Below, piece after piece: positions 15,972-22,880 of a stretch of 25,871 bases of DNA. A model generated the notes under the pieces. It was given only the letters and a program-made list of their open reading frames with translations, was not told the origin of the DNA and searched no databases. The stretch covers positions 1-25,871 of the IMG/VR virus record IMGVR_UViG_3300030060_005195. One strand, 5' to 3'. A program made the translations under genes and the position numbers. The DNA is from a virus. How positions within the stretch are numbered: position 1 is the first letter of the stretch; each line of letters starts with the position of its first letter.

Positions 15972-16898
15972 ATGCAATTAAAAACACCCAAAGATTTAGC
16001 CATCAAGGCTCGTATGTTAGGCAAGAAAACAATCTCATACAGCCAATTTTCAAGGTATAAAACATGCCCAAAATCATGGAAGCTTGCGTATATTGATAAA
16101 GAAACTTCTTGGGATCCATCAATATACTTAATATTCGGTACAGCTTTTCATGAAACTTTACAAACATATCTAGATACAATGTATAAAGAAACTGCCGTAA
16201 AAGCAAATGAACTAGATGTAAATAAAATTCTGTTGGAATCAATGAAGAGAGAATATAAAGCCGTTGTAGATGATTATGGCCAAGATTTTTCAACACCAAA
16301 AGAACTGGGAGAATTTTATCAAGATGGTGTAGCAATTATGGAATGGTTCAAAAAGAAAAGAGGTGCATACTTTAGCAAGAAAAATACAAAGCTTGTTGGT
16401 ATAGAAATGCCAATATTATGTGAAGTAGATTCTAATCCAAATATTATGATTATGGGCTTTATGGATATTGTTATGAAAGAACATGATAAGATTGTAATCT
16501 ATGATATTAAGACTTCAACAAGAGGTTGGAAAGCTGCACAGAAAAAAGCAAATGGTGACCAACTAAGACTATATAAAAAGTTTTTCTCTAAGCAATATAA
16601 TGTAGACGAAAAAGATATTATTGTCGAGTATTTTATTGTAAAAAGAAAGTTATGGGAAAACTGTGATTTTCCACAAAAAAGAATACAGCAAGTACGACCT
16701 GCTGCAGGTAAACCTTCACTAAATAAAGTAATTAGAGAGCTAGACCATTTTGTGGCAAATGCATTCACTCCTGAAGGTAAACACAATAAAGAAGCCAACT
16801 ATCCAGCAATAGCAGGTCTTAAAAACGTAAATTGTAAATGGTGTGAATATAGAGATAGGGAAGATCTTTGTCCTAAAAAAGAAAGAATAAAAGCATGA
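15972..16898 (+). CDS. PD-(D/E)XK nuclease, Cas4/RecB-like with iron-sulfur cysteines
   Basis: The product is 308 residues. SYSQFSRYKTCPKSW at residues 22-36 and GTAFHETL with His60 are typical of the RecB/Cas4 nuclease family. The catalytic core is GFMDIV (Asp165), IYDIKTS (Asp178, Lys180) and DQLRLYKKFF (Gln197, Tyr201). Four cysteines, Cys32, Cys288, Cys291 and Cys300 (CKWCEYRDREDLC), match the four ligands of the Cas4-type 4Fe-4S cluster. It probably acts as an exonuclease in recombination or DNA end processing; no CRISPR genes are nearby. Because the ATG at 15972 directly follows the -10 box, the in-frame ATG at 16014 with AAGG in front may be the real start; both retain all motifs. The stop overlaps the next gene's ATG. 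Confidence 0.88.
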   Translation: MQLKTPKDLAIKARMLGKKTISYSQFSRYKTCPKSWKLAYIDKETSWDPSIYLIFGTAFHETLQTYLDTMYKETAVKANELDVNKILLESMKREYKAVVDDYGQDFSTPKELGEFYQDGVAIMEWFKKKRGAYFSKKNTKLVGIEMPILCEVDSNPNIMIMGFMDIVMKEHDKIVIYDIKTSTRGWKAAQKKANGDQLRLYKKFFSKQYNVDEKDIIVEYFIVKRKLWENCDFPQKRIQQVRPAAGKPSLNKVIRELDHFVANAFTPEGKHNKEANYPAIAGLKNVNCKWCEYRDREDLCPKKERIKA

Positions 16899-17296
16899 AA
16901 GTAGGAATAGTTGGAAGCAGACAATATGAGAATAAAAGAAAGATTAAAGAGATGATTTTCAGGCTTAAACAAACTTTTGGAGATGATTTAACAATAATCG
17001 GCGGTGGATGTCTAGATGGAGCAGATAGATATGCTAAAAAGTATGCTCTAGAATTAGGATGTAATTATGTTGAAGTAAACCCTGCTCATACACCTAAAAA
17101 TTTATATTCGTATATGAGAGAAGAATGGTATAATAAGCCATTTTCGGTAAGAAATTTTCATATAAGAAATAAAATATTGGCAAGTATAGTTGATAGGCTA
17201 GTAGCCTTTATTCCTAGAGGCCATAGATCTGACAGCACAGATAGTACACTTAAATATGCTGAAAAATTTGATAAAAAATGTATCATAATAACGTAA
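16895..17296 (+). CDS. SLOG/DUF2493-like nucleotide-binding protein
   Basis: The 133-residue product starts MKVGIVGSRQYENK, continues with TIIGGGCLDGADRYAKKYA and ends with a RNKILASIVDRLVAF segment. This is the layout of the small Rossmann-like SLOG proteins (DUF2493, DprA/YspA relatives), which are thought to bind nucleotides or nucleotide-derived ligands. The biochemical role in phages is not established. It is coupled by ATGA to the nuclease gene, so the two may act together in DNA handling, which is inference. Confidence 0.75.
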   Translation: MKVGIVGSRQYENKRKIKEMIFRLKQTFGDDLTIIGGGCLDGADRYAKKYALELGCNYVEVNPAHTPKNLYSYMREEWYNKPFSVRNFHIRNKILASIVDRLVAFIPRGHRSDSTDSTLKYAEKFDKKCIIIT

Positions 17297-17349
17297 CTTT
17301 CTAAATATATCTATATATTTATATATGTATATACTTAGGAGAGAATGTT
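17297..17349 (+). promoter_or_regulatory. AT-rich leader of the ribbon-helix-helix gene
   Basis: The 53-base gap is nearly pure A+T, with TATATATTTATATATG at 17312-17327 and TATACT at 17330-17335, followed by AGGAGAG, a strong ribosome binding site for the ATG at 17350. A promoter is likely here, but the exact -10 box cannot be chosen: TATACT would leave no room for the ribosome binding site on the message, so the upstream box is preferred. Confidence 0.4.
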
Positions 17350-17538
17350 ATGAAACATAAAACAAAATTAACTTCGGTTAAAGTTGATATAGAAGCTCAA
17401 AATAAGTTTAAGTACATTTGTTTAGAAAATGGAATGAACTTCCAAAAGCTAGTAAATAGATGTCTTATCTTATATATTGAAGATGACAAGTTTAAGAAGA
17501 GAATCGACAAGTTTGAGTTATATATAACAACAAAATAA
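17350..17538 (+). CDS. Ribbon-helix-helix DNA-binding protein (62 aa)
   Basis: The 62-residue product fits the Arc/MetJ ribbon-helix-helix pattern: a short strand with alternating residues (KLTSVKVDIE), helix A (AQNKFKYICLENG), a turn containing Asn-Phe, and helix B (QKLVNRCLILYIED), then a charged tail. Such proteins bind DNA as dimers and usually repress transcription. It is the first gene behind its own AT-rich leader and stands just upstream of the glycan cluster, so it may regulate itself or that cluster. The assignment rests on pattern only. Confidence 0.65.
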   Translation: MKHKTKLTSVKVDIEAQNKFKYICLENGMNFQKLVNRCLILYIEDDKFKKRIDKFELYITTK

Positions 17539-17553
17539 TTTAGAGGAAAGGTT

Positions 17554-19041
17554 ATGAATGGTATCGAGCTGCCAAAGCTTAAAAAACTGAGCCCTAACGG
17601 GGTAAAAAAGAAAAAGATTTTATTATTATCAGATGATATGAGACTTCATTCTGGTGTAGGAACTATGTCAAAAGAAATTGCTGTAGGTTCTGCTCATTTA
17701 TTTGATTGGGTACAAATAGGTGGAGCTATCAATCATCCTGATGCAGGAAAAGTTTTTGATGTTTCTGATGATATAAATAAAGAGTTAGGAATAGACCATG
17801 CAAGTGTTAAGATTTATCCAGTCAATGATTATGGAAATGCTGAAATATTAAGACAAGTAATGAGTATAGAAAAACCAGATGCTATTATGCACTTTACAGA
17901 TCCAAGATTTTGGGGTTGGTTATATCAAATGGAACATGAACTAAGACAACATATTCCATTAACATACTTGAATATATGGGATGATTTACCTTATCCTCAT
18001 TGGAATGAAAATTTCTATGAATCTTGTGACCTCTTGATGGCAATTTCAAAACAAACATATAATATAAATAACCAAGTTTGTAGAAGAAAGCCTAGAAGAG
18101 AAGGTATAGATTTAACTTACGTTCAACATGGTATAAGTAAACATAAGCACTATCCAATTGATGAAGATTCAGCTGACTTTAGTGAATATTTTGATTTTAT
18201 ATCAAAGAGAGGATATGATAAGTTTGATACTATATTCTTCTTTAATAGTAGAAACATTAGAAGAAAGTCTACAAGTGATTTAGTTTTAGCATATAGACTT
18301 ATGTGCGATACTCTACCTAAAAAAGAAGCTGACAAATGTTTACTATTATTACATACAGATCCAGTAGACCAAAATGGTACTGATTTACCAGCAGTGATAC
18401 GTGCTCTATGTCCTAATTACAATGTAGCATTTTCAAACGGAAAAGTTCAATCTAAAGAATTAAATTATCTATATAACGTGGCTTCAGCAACTTGTCAACC
18501 TTCATCTGCAGAAGGATTTGGTTTAAGTGTTATGGAATCAATAATGTCAGGAACTCCTATATTAGGAACAGTTATTGGAGGTATACAAGACCAAATGGGA
18601 TTCAAAAAAGATGATGGTACTCCAGTTGAATTATCAGATTTTTCAGCTGAATGGCCTAGTAATAGTGATAAAAAATATACAAAGCATGGTGAATGGGCAT
18701 TTCCATGTTGGCCACAAATAAATTTACAAGGTTCACCAATGACACCATATATTTATGATAGTAGACCTTCAGTAAAAGATATGGCAAAACAACTTAAAAA
18801 TATTCAAAAATTAGGTAGAAAAGAACTAAAAAGACGAGGAAAGATTGGTAGAAAATGGGCAATTGAAAATGGTTTCGATGCAAAAGGCATGTGTGAAGCT
18901 TTTATTAAGTCTATGAATGCATGTTTTGATAATTTTGAACCTAGAAAGAGATTCACATTATTGAGTGCAGATAGTAAAGCACCTAATTATGATGATGGAG
19001 TTATTTTCGATAGTAAACAAATATTTGGGGAGAGTATATAA
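17554..19041 (+). CDS. Glycosyltransferase, GT-B fold (GT4-like)
   Basis: The 495-residue product has the two-domain GT-B layout. The N-terminal domain starts near residue 21 (KILLLSDDMRLHSGVGTMS), where the Gly-rich loop normally contacts the acceptor or donor. The C-terminal domain includes FFFNSRNIRRKS, LLLLHTD and the GT4 signature SSAEGFGLSVMESIMSGTPIL with the EX7E pair Glu320 and Glu328. It transfers a sugar from a nucleotide donor with retention of configuration; donor and acceptor cannot be told. The start has GAGGAAAGGTT directly before ATG. Its stop shares a base with the next start (TAATG). No membrane segment is apparent, so it should be cytoplasmic. Confidence 0.88.
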   Translation: MNGIELPKLKKLSPNGVKKKKILLLSDDMRLHSGVGTMSKEIAVGSAHLFDWVQIGGAINHPDAGKVFDVSDDINKELGIDHASVKIYPVNDYGNAEILRQVMSIEKPDAIMHFTDPRFWGWLYQMEHELRQHIPLTYLNIWDDLPYPHWNENFYESCDLLMAISKQTYNINNQVCRRKPRREGIDLTYVQHGISKHKHYPIDEDSADFSEYFDFISKRGYDKFDTIFFFNSRNIRRKSTSDLVLAYRLMCDTLPKKEADKCLLLLHTDPVDQNGTDLPAVIRALCPNYNVAFSNGKVQSKELNYLYNVASATCQPSSAEGFGLSVMESIMSGTPILGTVIGGIQDQMGFKKDDGTPVELSDFSAEWPSNSDKKYTKHGEWAFPCWPQINLQGSPMTPYIYDSRPSVKDMAKQLKNIQKLGRKELKRRGKIGRKWAIENGFDAKGMCEAFIKSMNACFDNFEPRKRFTLLSADSKAPNYDDGVIFDSKQIFGESI

Positions 19042-20303
19042 TGAAAGAATTATTAGTTTTTCAAGGACCTTGTAGCTCTAGATCAGGTTATGGAGACCAT
19101 GCTAGAGACTTAGTTAGAGCTTTAATTTCAATGGATAGATTTGAAATTCAAATTATAGATTTAAGATGGGGTGATTGTCCTAGAAATGCACTAACAACAA
19201 AGGACAATGATATAACAAGTAGAATTGCTGTAGGAAATATCAATAGACAGCCTGATGTTTTTGTTCAATTGAGTGTACCTAATGAATTTACTCCACATGG
19301 AAAATTCAACATTGGAATAACTGCTGGAATAGAAACAACTCTATGTGCAGCACCATGGATAGAAGGTCTAAATAGAATGGACTTAAATATTGTACCTAGT
19401 GAGCATTCAAAAAATGTTTTCTTAAATACAAGCTATGATAGGATGGATAATAGAACTCAACAAAAGGTCGGAGTATTAAAATGTGAAAAACCAATTGAAG
19501 TTTTATTTGAAGGAGCAGATTTGAATATATGGAAAAAGACAGATGAAATAGCAAAAACAGTTCATGAAGATTTATCAACTATTCCTGAAAGCTTTTGCTT
19601 CTTACATGTAGGCCATTGGCTTCAAGGAGTAGAAGGAGAAAGTAGAAAAGATACAGGAGGAATGATAAGAACTTTTTGTAATACATTTAAGTCAGGAACA
19701 AAAAAACCTGCTCTTATATTAAAAACCAGTAGTGCAACATTTAGTGTAATAGATAGAGAACAAACTCTAGCAAAAATTCAGTCAATAAGAAATCAAATAC
19801 CTAATGCTCCAAATGTTTATTTATTACATGGAGATATGACACCTACAGAACTTAATTCGTTATATAACCATCCAAAGGTAAAGGCACATTTGAGTTTTAC
19901 TAAAGGTGAAGGTTTTGGTAGACCACTATTAGAGGCCAGTCTAAGTGGTAAACCAGTTATAGCGTCCAATTGGTCAGGACAGGTTGACTTTTTGAAACAT
20001 TCAGTTATGTTACCAGGCGAAGTTAAACAGGTACACCCTTCAGTTCATTGGAAGGACGTAATTTTACCTGAATCTGGATGGTTCTCTGTGAACTATAACT
20101 ACGCATCTAAAGTTCTTAAAGATGTATTTAAGAAATATAAAGACTATATTCCAAATGCAAGAAAGCAGAGAAGATATAGTATAGATAACTTTAGTCTAGA
20201 AAAAATGAATAGTGATTTTAAGACGATGGTTGATACTCACGTAAAAAGAACAGAACAGGTACAAATAAAATTACCTACATTACCACAATTAAAAGAGGTT
20301 TAA
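19041..20303 (+). CDS. Glycosyltransferase, GT-B fold (GT4-like), second copy
   Basis: The 420-residue product begins MKELLVFQGPCSSRSGYGDHARDL, an N-terminal Gly loop like that of the upstream enzyme, and carries the GT4 signature TKGEGFGRPLLEASLSGKPVIAS with Glu290 and Glu298. NIGITAGIETT and LNIVPSEHSKN are typical of the same family. The two adjacent GT4 genes differ in length and in most of their sequence, so they are not a recent duplication and probably add different sugars. Donor and acceptor are unknown. Translation is probably coupled to the upstream gene. Confidence 0.87.
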   Translation: MKELLVFQGPCSSRSGYGDHARDLVRALISMDRFEIQIIDLRWGDCPRNALTTKDNDITSRIAVGNINRQPDVFVQLSVPNEFTPHGKFNIGITAGIETTLCAAPWIEGLNRMDLNIVPSEHSKNVFLNTSYDRMDNRTQQKVGVLKCEKPIEVLFEGADLNIWKKTDEIAKTVHEDLSTIPESFCFLHVGHWLQGVEGESRKDTGGMIRTFCNTFKSGTKKPALILKTSSATFSVIDREQTLAKIQSIRNQIPNAPNVYLLHGDMTPTELNSLYNHPKVKAHLSFTKGEGFGRPLLEASLSGKPVIASNWSGQVDFLKHSVMLPGEVKQVHPSVHWKDVILPESGWFSVNYNYASKVLKDVFKKYKDYIPNARKQRRYSIDNFSLEKMNSDFKTMVDTHVKRTEQVQIKLPTLPQLKEV

Positions 20304-20305
20304 TT

Positions 20306-20785
20306 ATGAACGATAACGTAAAAATACCAGAAAATTTAGAAGTTTCTCCAATATCAGGCAAAGAGTCTGTAATAGTTGAGACTGTAAACGAAAAAATTTC
20401 TAGAATATGTATGGATAGTGGATATATGACAAATGATGATTTTTCATTTGACAATATAGAATTGATTGAAAAATACGAAGAGTCTATGCCACAGATTATT
20501 ATAGATAATAAATATAAAGATGAAGATTTACAACAATGGTGGTATTTAACCACTGTTCAATTCACAACTGGTATGATTTATCCTATGCCAAATAGTACTA
20601 AAGGATATGATTGGGCATTTAGTCCTGTTGTTCAAATACCAGAATCAGAACAATCTAAATTTCCTATACCTGGAAAAGAAGGAGAATTCTATAAAACTAG
20701 GTTAGATACAGAAGCAACCGAAAGATATACAAATTCAGATTTTAGAGGTGTTTGTAAGAGAGCAGGAGCAGTCGTAGGTATATAA
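20306..20785 (+). CDS. Conserved-looking phage protein of unknown function (159 aa)
   Basis: The 159-residue product has an acidic N-terminal half (SFDNIELIEKYEESMPQIII) and a C-terminal half rich in aromatic and proline residues (QQWWYLTTVQFTTGMIYPMP, KGYDWAFSPVV), ending YTNSDFRGVCKRAGAVVGI. No cysteine pair, membrane segment or signal peptide is seen. I do not recognise the family. The ATG lies 3 bases after the GT4 stop and one base separates its stop from the next start, so it is co-translated with an otherwise glycan-related operon. It might be an accessory to a glycosyltransferase or a virion protein. Confidence 0.75.
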   Translation: MNDNVKIPENLEVSPISGKESVIVETVNEKISRICMDSGYMTNDDFSFDNIELIEKYEESMPQIIIDNKYKDEDLQQWWYLTTVQFTTGMIYPMPNSTKGYDWAFSPVVQIPESEQSKFPIPGKEGEFYKTRLDTEATERYTNSDFRGVCKRAGAVVGI

Positions 20786-20786
20786 C

Positions 20787-21368
20787 ATGAGCTATTTAAC
20801 TCAGCATAGAACTAGGATTAGAAAGAGGTATAATTACTCTAAAGGTGCCCTTGAAGCTGGTATGATTGTAGAAATGACCTATAAGAAACGAGCTAAAAAG
20901 GGAGATCCTACTAAGCTAATAACTGAAAAGTATATGGTAGTAGTTTTAGATGCTTCATACAATGGTTATATGCATGCAATGAGTTTGACAGATATATCTT
21001 CAGTTCAATTAAATAAACTTGCATTGGATTGGGGTTTAACTTTAGTTGAAAGAGGATCCGCAAAGGTAACATTTGGTATACTAACAGGAGAAGGTATACC
21101 TAAAATACTAGTTGAATCTTCAGCAACGTCTGCATATAATAACCAATTTTCTAAATTAAAAGGTAATTTATTAAATTCATATAAAACTTTTAATATTAAA
21201 AATATAGGTAATGTTGCAGTAGTTGATTACGAATGGGATAAACAGGCATTTAATACTTTAGCTATATTGGAAGTTAAAAAAGCCGAATTAGAAATAGAAT
21301 CAGAAAAAGATAAAAAAGAAAAACAAAAGAAGGCTGAAGCAGAAGCTAAAAAGCCAACTAATAAGTAG
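20787..21368 (+). CDS. Phage protein with possible small beta-barrel domain and charged tail (193 aa)
   Basis: The 193-residue product starts with a basic stretch (LTQHRTRIRKRYNYSKG) followed by GMIVEMTYKKRAKKGDP and YMVVVLDASYNGYMHAMSLTDI, a strand-rich pattern like an SH3 or KOW-type barrel. The last 35 residues are a lysine/glutamate-rich helix (EIESEKDKKEKQKKAEAEAK). Proteins with a similar start seem familiar from T4-like marine phages, but I cannot give a function. It sits between glycosyltransferase genes with strong coupling. Confidence 0.75.
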   Translation: MSYLTQHRTRIRKRYNYSKGALEAGMIVEMTYKKRAKKGDPTKLITEKYMVVVLDASYNGYMHAMSLTDISSVQLNKLALDWGLTLVERGSAKVTFGILTGEGIPKILVESSATSAYNNQFSKLKGNLLNSYKTFNIKNIGNVAVVDYEWDKQAFNTLAILEVKKAELEIESEKDKKEKQKKAEAEAKKPTNK

Positions 21369-21379
21369 GAGAAAAGGTT

Positions 21380-22009
21380 ATGAGAATTAGTTATGCAATT
21401 ACAGTGTGTAATGAGCACAAAGAATTAAGAACTTTATTAGACTTTTTATTCAAGCATAAGAGAAAGAAAGATGAAGTTGTAGTTCAAAAAGATAATGGAA
21501 ATGCTACTGACGAAGTATGGGATGTTTGTGAAAGGTTTGAATCTAAACAAGCTGTAGAATATAAGCACATATCTCACGCTCTAAACAAGAACTTTGCTCA
21601 GTATAAAAACAATTTGAATAAAGCTTGTAGTGGAGATTGGATATTTCAAATAGATGCAGATGAAATACCTAATGAATATCTTATCCAAGCTCTACCTTAT
21701 ATTTTAGAAGCTAATGATGGAGTTGAAGCGTACTGGGTACCAAGAGTAAATACTGTAGCAGGAATTACTGATGAACATATTGCAAAATGGGGTTGGAGAT
21801 TAAATGAACAAGGTTGGGTAAACTTTCCAGACTGGCAAATGAGATTATATAAGAATGACGAAAATATTTATTGGATGAAGCCTGTACATGAACAGTTAAA
21901 GGGTTATACCAAATTTGCAAACTTACCACCAGAAGAAAAATTTGCATTATACCATCCAAAAGATATTGGAAGACAAGAGAAACAAAACGCATTTTACGAA
22001 ACTATTTAA
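21380..22009 (+). CDS. Glycosyltransferase family 2-like (GT-A)
   Basis: The 209-residue product is a short GT-A enzyme. MRISYAITVCNEHKELRTLLDFL is the usual GT2 opening, DEVVVQKDNGNATDEVWDV follows, and CSGDWIFQIDADEIPNEYL holds the metal- and nucleotide-binding DAD motif at residues 92-94. Near the end, RLYKNDENIYWMKPVHEQL resembles the acceptor-side segment of the lipopolysaccharide core glucosyltransferase-like GT2 group. Length is at the low end for a complete GT2. The start has GGAGAAAAGGTT directly before ATG. Confidence 0.85.
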   Translation: MRISYAITVCNEHKELRTLLDFLFKHKRKKDEVVVQKDNGNATDEVWDVCERFESKQAVEYKHISHALNKNFAQYKNNLNKACSGDWIFQIDADEIPNEYLIQALPYILEANDGVEAYWVPRVNTVAGITDEHIAKWGWRLNEQGWVNFPDWQMRLYKNDENIYWMKPVHEQLKGYTKFANLPPEEKFALYHPKDIGRQEKQNAFYETI

Positions 22010-22024
22010 TTATTAGGAAAGGTT

Positions 22025-22879
22025 ATGAACAAGAAAGTATTGGTTACGGGCGGTGCCGGCTTTATAGGCAGTAATTTAATTAAAACACTCATAAGTAAAG
22101 GATATAATGTATCTTCAATAGACAATTACGATAGTGGAACTGAAGATAATCATGTAGATGGATGTGTATACTATAAAGGAGATGTGATTGATTGGTTAAC
22201 AAGTAGTAATAGAAGTTTTGATATTTGTTTCCACCTAGCAGGACTTAGTCGTATTCAACCTTCTTTTTCAAACCCTGATGAAACACTAAGGGTAAATACC
22301 ATAGGTACTCAAAAAGTACTAGAATTTGCTAGAAAAACTGGTGCAAAGATGGTATATGCAGGTTCATCTTCTAGATGGCACGACCCATATCAATCACCTT
22401 ATGCAACATCAAAATATTTAGGTGAAGAACTATGTAAAATGTACAGAAAAACATATAATTTACATATAGAAATCGCAAGATTCTATAACGTATATGGACC
22501 TGGTGAAATAATAGATGGTGATTGGGCTGCAGTAACTGGTATTTGGAGAAGACAAGTTAGAGATGGTAATAAAATTACAATAGTTGGAGATGGTAATCAA
22601 AGAAGAGATTTTACCTATGTTGGTGATATTGTTGATGGACTAATTAAAATTGTAGAATCAGGTGAAAAACATGAAGATGCATGGGAGTTTGGAACAGGTA
22701 TGAATTATTCCATAAATGAAGTATATGAAATGTTTAGAAGCAGATTTGGTGTAGAAAAAATACATTTACCAGACCAAGCAGGAAATTATAGAGAAACATT
22801 AAGAGAAAATAATGACTCTTTAGAAAGATTAGGATGGACGCCTACAGATAGACTTAATAAATATATTAGTGAGTTGTAA
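22025..22879 (+). CDS. NAD-dependent sugar epimerase/dehydratase (extended SDR)
   Basis: The 284-residue product has the extended short-chain dehydrogenase fold: TGGAGFIGSN at residues 8-17 binds NAD, HLAGLSRIQPSF is the usual third strand segment, Ser114-116 with Tyr126 and Lys130 (YATSK) form the catalytic set, and RFYNVYGPGE and GDGNQRRDFTYVGDIV are typical of UDP-glucose 4-epimerase and related nucleotide-sugar enzymes. It should interconvert a nucleotide sugar for the neighbouring glycosyltransferases. The exact substrate cannot be read off; the family also includes dehydratases and decarboxylases. Ribosome binding site AGGAAAGGTT touches the ATG. Confidence 0.88.
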   Translation: MNKKVLVTGGAGFIGSNLIKTLISKGYNVSSIDNYDSGTEDNHVDGCVYYKGDVIDWLTSSNRSFDICFHLAGLSRIQPSFSNPDETLRVNTIGTQKVLEFARKTGAKMVYAGSSSRWHDPYQSPYATSKYLGEELCKMYRKTYNLHIEIARFYNVYGPGEIIDGDWAAVTGIWRRQVRDGNKITIVGDGNQRRDFTYVGDIVDGLIKIVESGEKHEDAWEFGTGMNYSINEVYEMFRSRFGVEKIHLPDQAGNYRETLRENNDSLERLGWTPTDRLNKYISEL

Positions 22880-22880
22880 T

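Noticed and set aside
15972-16898. Cas4 of a CRISPR system
   Set aside because: The nuclease is Cas4-like, but there is no repeat array and no cas1 or cas2 in the window; phage nucleases of this group are common in replication contexts.
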